The notes below the pieces were generated by a model. The model made no database searches. It was not told the DNA's origin and was given only the letters and a program-made list of their open reading frames with translations. Source: Streptosporangiaceae bacterium (lineage in GTDB: Bacteria; Actinomycetota; Actinomycetes; Streptosporangiales; Streptosporangiaceae). Taken from it: 10,228 nt of DNA. Both the position numbers and the translations under genes were made by a program. Positions 6,471 to 10,228 of this stretch are shown piece by piece (the stretch's first letter is position 1; every line of letters begins with the position of its first letter). Location: assembly GCA_030042885.1 (NCBI GenBank), contig JASHYW010000463.1, forward strand, positions 1 to 10,228. The letters run 5' to 3'.

Positions 6471-6569
6471 GCCGCGGCCGGCCTGGTCAGCTGCGAGCGG
6501 CGCGGGTCAAGCGTCCTGGTCAGCCGCACCGCCCGCGGTCACGAGCTGGTCGACCTGCTGGCCGACTGA
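6471..6569 (+). pseudogene. Possible C-terminal remnant of a winged-helix regulator
   Basis: Just after the methyltransferase, in a different frame, the bases encode AAAGLVSCERRG and then VLVSRTARGHELVDLLAD followed by TGA at 6567-6569. This resembles the wing and final helix of ArsR/MarR-type regulators (GLV..xRRG..V..S.T.RG.ELVDLL). No recognition helix or start precedes it, because the frame upstream is the methyltransferase in another register. It may be the last third of a lost regulator gene, or chance resemblance of 33 codons. Confidence 0.25.
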
Positions 6570-6579
6570 TCCGGACGGG

Positions 6580-7101
6580 TCAGTACCCGTAGCCGCCCGC
6601 GCTGCTGGGCGAGGAACTGGCCGCGGGCGCGGCGCCCGACACCGTGACCTCGTGCCACACCCCGCCGGACACGTCGAGCCCGTTGCCCTTGTTCTGGCCA
6701 GGGGCACTGTCCCCGGCGTAGGTGTAGAGCGGGTGCCCGTCATAGGTGGCCTGGGTGGTGCCGTCGGGCCTGGTAATGGTGCCGAGCGTGCCCGTCACGC
6801 CGGAACCCGCGGTCGCGGGGCCCTTCACCGGCGGCCAGTAGGTCGCGCAGGAGCCGGTGCAGTTGGATGTGGTCGACGTGTCGAGGGCGAACCAGTACAA
6901 GGTGAAGCCCGCGGAGTTGGTCAGTACCTGCGTCCCGTTGATCGTCCTGCTCATCAGCGCGGTTCCGGACGAGCTGGATGAGGCGCCAGCCGCCGCGCTA
7001 GTGCTGGTGGCGGCCGAGGTCGAGGAACTGGACGAGCTTGCGCACGCGGTCACGAGCAGCACGGCGGCGGCCAGGCCCGTGACGGCCCATAGTTTTCTCA
7101 T
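6580..7101 (-). CDS. Secreted lipoprotein with two Yx(FWY)xxD repeats (Lipoprotein_15/COG4315)
   Basis: The protein begins with a lipoprotein signal peptide: MRKLW, a hydrophobic core and the lipobox VTAC with Cys20. A Ser/Thr/Ala-rich linker (21-48) follows, typical of a surface-anchored protein. Two copies of the COG4315 repeat come next: [16 protein letters not shown] (59-74) with Cys81 and Cys85, and [14 protein letters not shown] (118-131) ending in GVWHEVTV (147-154). YWFALD and YTYAGD fit the Yx(FWY)xxD motif. The family's function is not established; the protein should sit on the outer face of the membrane. The tail is Ser/Ala/Gly-rich and ends GYGY. ATG at 7101 is annotated; TTG at 7107 is an alternative, since GGGAGGAG lies 10 bases before the ATG and 4 before the TTG. 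A perfect inverted repeat precedes this ribosome-binding site. Confidence 0.9.
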   Translation of the reverse strand: MRKLWAVTGLAAAVLLVTACASSSSSSTSAATSTSAAAGASSSSSGTALMSRTINGTQVLTNSAGFTLYWFALDTSTTSNCTGSCATYWPPVKGPATAGSGVTGTLGTITRPDGTTQATYDGHPLYTYAGDSAPGQNKGNGLDVSGGVWHEVTVSGAAPAASSSPSSAGGYGY

Positions 7102-7126
7102 TCGCAAGGTTCTCCTCCCACCGTGT

Positions 7127-7146
7127 TGATCTCCTACTTGAGATCA
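7127..7146. promoter_or_regulatory. Perfect inverted repeat TGATCTC-N6-GAGATCA before the lipoprotein gene
   Basis: Seven-base arms without mismatch (7127-7133 and 7140-7146) flank six bases. The site is about 25 bases upstream of the lipoprotein start and directly before its GGGAGGAG. It fits an operator for a dimeric regulator, or a 5'-leader hairpin next to the ribosome-binding site. Confidence 0.5.
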
Positions 7147-7277
7147 CGTGCCGCCGAGAGATTCCGTTCACCTGCGTGATCAGCTTACGTGCGGGCCTGG
7201 CGGGTGCAGGAAGGTACGTACGGCTTCTGTGACGGGAGAGATGCAGGCTCGAGATGTGCCCGCGGGCCCGGGAACGG

Positions 7278-8024
7278 TCAGCTGACGTGTCCGTGGATGA
7301 GGTGGCCCACGGTGTACGTCACCGCGATGGCGATGCCGCCCAGGACCAGCTGGCGCAGGCCGGAACGGAGCAACGGGCGGCCGGTGAGCCGTCCCACCAC
7401 CATGCCGCCCGCCATCAGCGCCACCGCGGTGATGCCGAGGGCGGCGGCGAGGGAATCGAGGCCAGCCAGGTAGGGCAGCAGCGGAATGAGCGCCCCGGCG
7501 GAGAAAGCTATGAGCGATGAGAGGCCAGCCACCAACGCCGAGGGCAGCGCGAACGGGTCGATTCCGAGTTCCTCCCTGGTGTGCAGGCGCAGCGCGGTAT
7601 CGGGGTCCCGCGACACCGCATGGGCCATCCGGGACGCAGTATCAGGGTCGGCGCCGTAGCCGCGGAACGTATCGGCGAGCTCGGCCTCCTCGGCGGCCGG
7701 GAACCGGGCGTGCATCCGGCGCTCGGTGGCGACCTCGGCATGCACCAGCTCATTCTGGTTGGTCACCGAGATGTACTCCCCGGTGCCCATCGAGAACGCC
7801 CCCGCAACCAGGGCGGCCACGCCGGTCAGGATCACGATGTGCGGTGACGCCCCGCCCGCTACCAGCCCGGCGATCAGCGAGGCGTTCGTCACCAGGCCGT
7901 CCACCGCGCCGAACACCGTAGGCCGCAGCCGGCCGCCGGACACGTCACGATGCCGGTGCGACCAGCCGGCCGCCAGCGCCGCCTGCCGCACCGCCTTCGT
8001 CGGCTCGGACGCGTCCTCACCCAC
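7278..8024 (-). CDS. VIT1/CCC1-family iron/manganese transporter
   Basis: The 248-residue protein has the family signature FGAVDGLVTNASLIAG (38-53) in span 1 and GAFSMGTGEYISVTNQNE (75-92) at the end of span 2. A hydrophilic, Glu/His-containing middle domain (about 90-150, with LVHAEVATERRMHARF) corresponds to the metal-binding domain of plant VIT1. Three more spans run from about 165 to the end. VIT1/CCC1 proteins move Fe(II) and Mn(II) out of the cytosol by proton exchange. GTG at 8024 is preferred because GAGGGCG precedes it by about 10 bases; TTG at 8042 lacks a site. The GTG lies 8 bases inside the end of the [2Fe-2S] fusion gene, so the two are probably translationally coupled. GC-rich palindromes follow the stop, but no clear terminator. 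Confidence 0.9.
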   Translation of the reverse strand: MGEDASEPTKAVRQAALAAGWSHRHRDVSGGRLRPTVFGAVDGLVTNASLIAGLVAGGASPHIVILTGVAALVAGAFSMGTGEYISVTNQNELVHAEVATERRMHARFPAAEEAELADTFRGYGADPDTASRMAHAVSRDPDTALRLHTREELGIDPFALPSALVAGLSSLIAFSAGALIPLLPYLAGLDSLAAALGITAVALMAGGMVVGRLTGRPLLRSGLRQLVLGGIAIAVTYTVGHLIHGHVS

Positions 8025-9015
8025 CTGCGAGATCGCCCTCAATCAGGAGCGGGCCATCACTGGCCAGGAGCGGCAGCGCCCGCAGCCGCCGGCCGGTGGC
8101 GGCGAAGATGGCGTTCGCGATGGCCGGGGTCACGGCGATGAGCGGCGTCTCGCCGGCCCCGGCGGACGGGATGTCCGGCCGGCCGGCCAGCACGACGTCG
8201 ATCCGCGGGATGTCGCTGAACCTCGGCACCGAGCCGGGATCGACCGCCAGTTCCTCCGCGACCAGCAGCCGGAAGGCGGCCTTGTTGTCCTGCCCGACGT
8301 CGACCTTGCCGGTGAAGGCGGTCACGGTGCCGGACGGGGACAGGTGCACCCAGGCACCGCCGTGGGCGCCGGGCCGAGGCCACACCACGACCAGCCCGAC
8401 GCCCAGGATGTCGAACCACTCACGGTCCTGCGGTGAGCACAGATCCCAGGGACGACCCGTCGGGGCGAGCGGCGCGGGGGCCGCGGCCGCGGGCTCGGCT
8501 CCCTGCTGGCGCGGGTCGCGCAGCAGGACCGCCGCCCGCCGGACCGCGCGGATGATCCGCGGATAACCCCCGCACCGGCACACGTTCGGCTCCAGGGCCG
8601 CGGCGATGGCGGCGTCGTCCGGGTCGGGGTTGCTGGCCAGCAACGCGGCGGCGCGCAGGGCCATGGCCGGAGTGCAGTACCCGCACTGGAAGCCGTGCTC
8701 CTCGGCCAGGGCCTGCTGGACCGGGTGCAGCCGCTGCCGGCCCGCCAGTCCCTCAACGGTGGTGACCGAACGGCCCTCCACCTCGGCCACTGCCGTCTGG
8801 CAGGCCAGCACCGGCCTGCCGCCGATCAGCATGGTGCAGGCACCGCACTCGCCTTCCCCGCAGCCCGGCTTGGTACCGGCCAGGCCGAGGTAGGACCGCA
8901 GCAGCGCGAGCAGGGTCCCGGACTTCGCCTGGCTCAGTTCGTGCCATTCGCCGTTCACGACGATGCCGGCCACGGACTCCGCCGTCTCCGGCCGCCGTCC
9001 CGCGTTCATCTCCAT
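8017..9015 (-). CDS. Two-[2Fe-2S] CoxS/IorA-like protein fused to an internally deleted molybdopterin oxidase large subunit
   Basis: Residues 15-90 are a plant-type [2Fe-2S] ferredoxin domain with Cys52, 57, 60 and 72. Residues 95-165 are the second [2Fe-2S] domain with Cys111, 114, 146 and 148. All eight ligands are present, as in small subunits of xanthine oxidase-type enzymes. After an Ala/Pro linker, residues 196-263 match the start of the molybdopterin large subunit (WFDILGVGLVVVWPRP, TVTAFTGKVDVGQ, LLVAEELAVDPGSV). Residues 265-318 match its very end (IDVVLAGRPDIPSAGAGET, ANAIFAATGRRL). The several hundred residues between, which bind the molybdenum cofactor, are missing, and the join at about 8226 is in frame. 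It cannot be a normal molybdenum hydroxylase and may only carry electrons or sense redox state. ATG 9015 has AAAGGA 8 bases upstream; ATG 9075 has a poorer site. The stop overlaps the VIT transporter start. Confidence 0.85.
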   Translation of the reverse strand: MEMNAGRRPETAESVAGIVVNGEWHELSQAKSGTLLALLRSYLGLAGTKPGCGEGECGACTMLIGGRPVLACQTAVAEVEGRSVTTVEGLAGRQRLHPVQQALAEEHGFQCGYCTPAMALRAAALLASNPDPDDAAIAAALEPNVCRCGGYPRIIRAVRRAAVLLRDPRQQGAEPAAAAPAPLAPTGRPWDLCSPQDREWFDILGVGLVVVWPRPGAHGGAWVHLSPSGTVTAFTGKVDVGQDNKAAFRLLVAEELAVDPGSVPRFSDIPRIDVVLAGRPDIPSAGAGETPLIAVTPAIANAIFAATGRRLRALPLLASDGPLLIEGDLAGG

Positions 9016-9107
9016 GCCGAAGGTCCTTTGGCGCCCGACATAGCCGCCCCCGGCGGGGTGACGGCCGTTGCTCATCCCTACGCTAGCCGCGGCGTCCTGT
9101 CTGGTAA

Positions 9108-9129
9108 GGCCGGCTGGGGCCGTCCGGCC
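9108..9129 (-). terminator. Weak hairpin after the cNMP-type domain gene
   Basis: GGCCGG (9108-9113) and CCGGCC (9124-9129) can pair around a 10-base loop, 25 bases past the stop codon at 9154. The stem is short and there is no T-run. It could be a weak terminator or part of the leader of the next gene, or simply GC-rich sequence. Confidence 0.25.
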
Positions 9130-9153
9130 GCTGACGATGGCGGCGGGCCGGCG

Positions 9154-9624
9154 TCACACCCGCGCGGGTTCTGTCCCGTACAGGTCGAGCAGCCGGATCC
9201 GGGTGGACTGCAGGCGCTGGTACATCACGACCGTGACCCGCTTCAGCAGCTTATATCCAAGCTCCGGGTCGGCCTCGCACTTGCCGCGCAGGCAAGCGCC
9301 GTCCAGCGCGGTCGCGCTGACCGGTGTCACCGCCTGGGCGTCACAGAAGTAGCGGTAAGGCGGGACGAGCCAGGACCACCCGAGAACCTCTCCCTCTTCT
9401 ATGGTGTCGATGACCAGCGGGCCGCGCGTGGGCGAATGCAGCTGCAGGGCGGCCCTTCCGTGCCGGATCACGTAGAAGCGGTCGGCCGCTTCACTCTGGC
9501 CAAAGATGAACTCGCCCGCCGCGAAATGCACGTTGGACGCACACCCGGCGATGAGCCGCATCGTGTCATCATCCAGCCCGGCGAAGAACGGGTGCCGGGC
9601 GAGCAATTCCTCCACAGTCTCCAT
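9154..9624 (-). CDS. Stand-alone cyclic-nucleotide-binding (Crp/CNMP) domain protein without DNA-binding domain
   Basis: The 156-residue protein is a single Crp-type beta-roll. It starts ETVEELLARHPFFAGLDDDTM (a common opening of this domain), then FAAGEFIFGQSEAADRFYVIRHGRAAL, the cassette region EEGEVLGWSWLVPPYRYFCDAQAV, and a closing helix to MYQRLQSTRIRLLDLYG. There is no C-terminal helix-turn-helix, so it is not a normal Crp/Fnr regulator. The phosphate-binding cassette lacks the standard FGExAL...PRxAT form; the GEVLGWSWLVPPYR version is a known subclass whose ligand is unclear to me, so cAMP binding should not be assumed. ATG 9624 has AGGGAGG at 5-base spacing. A longer open frame to 9954 overlaps the kinase remnant and is not used. 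Its neighbours on the same strand are the kinase remnant upstream and the [2Fe-2S] fusion downstream, which suggests a sensing role. Confidence 0.85.
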   Translation of the reverse strand: METVEELLARHPFFAGLDDDTMRLIAGCASNVHFAAGEFIFGQSEAADRFYVIRHGRAALQLHSPTRGPLVIDTIEEGEVLGWSWLVPPYRYFCDAQAVTPVSATALDGACLRGKCEADPELGYKLLKRVTVVMYQRLQSTRIRLLDLYGTEPARV

Positions 9625-9691
9625 TGCTTCCTCCCTAGCACCTCCAGTCAGGCCGTCCCGGAGCCGGCGCGCTAGGGCTGAAGGTCCCTGC

Positions 9692-10072
9692 TTACTGGAG
9701 GGTATCGCCGCTGTCAGCCGCTGCGCCCGGCAGGTGCAGCCCCACCACGGCTCCGCCGCCCGGCACGTTGCAGGCGGTCGCCTTTCCGCCGTGCGCGGCG
9801 GCGATGGCCTGGACGATGGCCAGCCCCAGGCCCGCGCCTCCGTCGTCACGGGACCGGCCGGTATCCGGGCGCCGGAACCGCTCGAACGCATGGGGCAGGA
9901 ACGCAGCCGGGAAGCCGGGGCCGTCATCGCGGACCTCGAGGTCAAGGCCGGCACCGCTGGCCCGCGCGGCCAGCACGATGACCGAGCCGCGGGGAGCGAA
10001 CCGCGAGGCGTTGTCCAGGAGGTTGTCCACGGCCTGGCCGATGCGGTCCGGGTCGACGCGGGCTCGCAGCCT
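9692..10072 (-). pseudogene. C-terminal ATPase domain of a sensor histidine kinase (truncated, probably frameshifted)
   Basis: The frame encodes the HATPase domain in order: VDPDRIGQAVDNLLDNASRFAP with the N box, DDGPGF (G1), HAFERF (F box) and GGAGLGLAIV (G2). The four nucleotide-binding motifs look intact. An in-frame TGA at 10075-10073 cuts the frame just before RLRARVDPDR. Upstream, no histidine-containing dimerisation domain, HAMP or membrane span can be read in any frame; the frame one register over reads DGAGLAGDEG up to this point, which hints at a frameshift. The first in-frame GTG is at 10030, inside the N box region, so no good start exists. It is most likely the 3' end of a broken two-component kinase; an expressed stand-alone ATPase domain is less likely. 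It precedes the cNMP-type gene by about 67 bases on the same strand. Confidence 0.7.
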
Positions 10073-10228
10073 TCATCGCCGGCGAGGCCAGCGCCGTCGT
10101 GAACCCCGGTCCTGCGGCCGATGGCCCGCGCCCGGCCCGGCAGGTCCGGCCCTGACCGGTCATCACTTCACGATCCTGTCATCGTCGGCCGGCATCCTGG
10201 ACGCATGAGGATGCCCACCTGGCCAGCG

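Noticed and set aside
8695..9675. Plus-strand open frame of 326 codons across two minus-strand genes
   Set aside because: It spans the antisense of the [2Fe-2S] fusion and the cNMP-type gene, both with clear family motifs.
10205..10228. Plus-strand ATG at 10205 as start of a divergent gene (MRMPTWPA)
   Set aside because: Only eight codons are visible and there is no convincing ribosome-binding site, so it cannot be supported from this window.
10163..10228. Minus-strand frame ending MPADDDRIVK at tandem TGA stops as the end of an upstream response regulator
   Set aside because: Just over 20 residues are visible and no response-regulator motif can be recognised in them.

Overview
The window is very GC-rich, with strong G/C bias at third codon positions. 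It carries families typical of mycelial or soil actinomycetes: a Bpa/DUF2587-type proteasome-activator homologue, a DUF574-type SAM-dependent methyltransferase and a Yx(FWY)xxD-repeat lipoprotein. This points to a high-GC actinobacterium, perhaps near Streptosporangiales, Frankiales or Streptomycetales; genus cannot be read from the sequence. It looks like an accessory or mosaic chromosomal region: short genes, orphan fragments, a frameshifted kinase remnant and a fused gene with a large internal deletion. No transposase, integrase, CRISPR array, tRNA or rRNA was seen.

Layout. 1-1393 (minus): 5' part of a large multi-pass membrane protein that runs off the left edge. 1394-2065: no convincing gene, but an AT-richer island with tandem repeats and dyads, followed by an orphan ribosome-binding site and ATG. 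2066-2836 (minus): a GNAT acetyltransferase fused to an ACT domain. 2837-3238: gene-free, with a strong hairpin terminator. 3239-3847 (minus): a short CDF-type cation transporter. 4108-4665 (minus): a MntP-type manganese exporter. 4876-5334 (plus): a Bpa-like protein without the usual proteasome-docking tail. 5648-6460 (plus): a DUF574 methyltransferase. 6471-6569: a possible tail of a lost winged-helix regulator. 6580-7101 (minus): a repeat lipoprotein. 7278-8024 (minus): a VIT1/CCC1 family Fe/Mn transporter whose start overlaps the end of the next gene. 8017-9015 (minus): two [2Fe-2S] domains fused to a molybdopterin-oxidase large subunit that has lost its centre. 9154-9624 (minus): a stand-alone cyclic-nucleotide-binding-type domain. 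9692-10072 (minus): the ATPase end of a histidine kinase.

Two themes stand out. The first is metal handling: three predicted metal transporters (CDF, MntP, VIT1) lie within about 5 kb. The second is a co-directional minus-strand block (kinase remnant, cNMP-type sensor domain, [2Fe-2S] protein, VIT transporter), which could link redox or iron status to metal transport. That link is inferred from gene order and one overlap only. The most unusual single genes are the internally deleted [2Fe-2S]/molybdopterin fusion, the tail-less Bpa homologue and the GNAT-ACT fusion.
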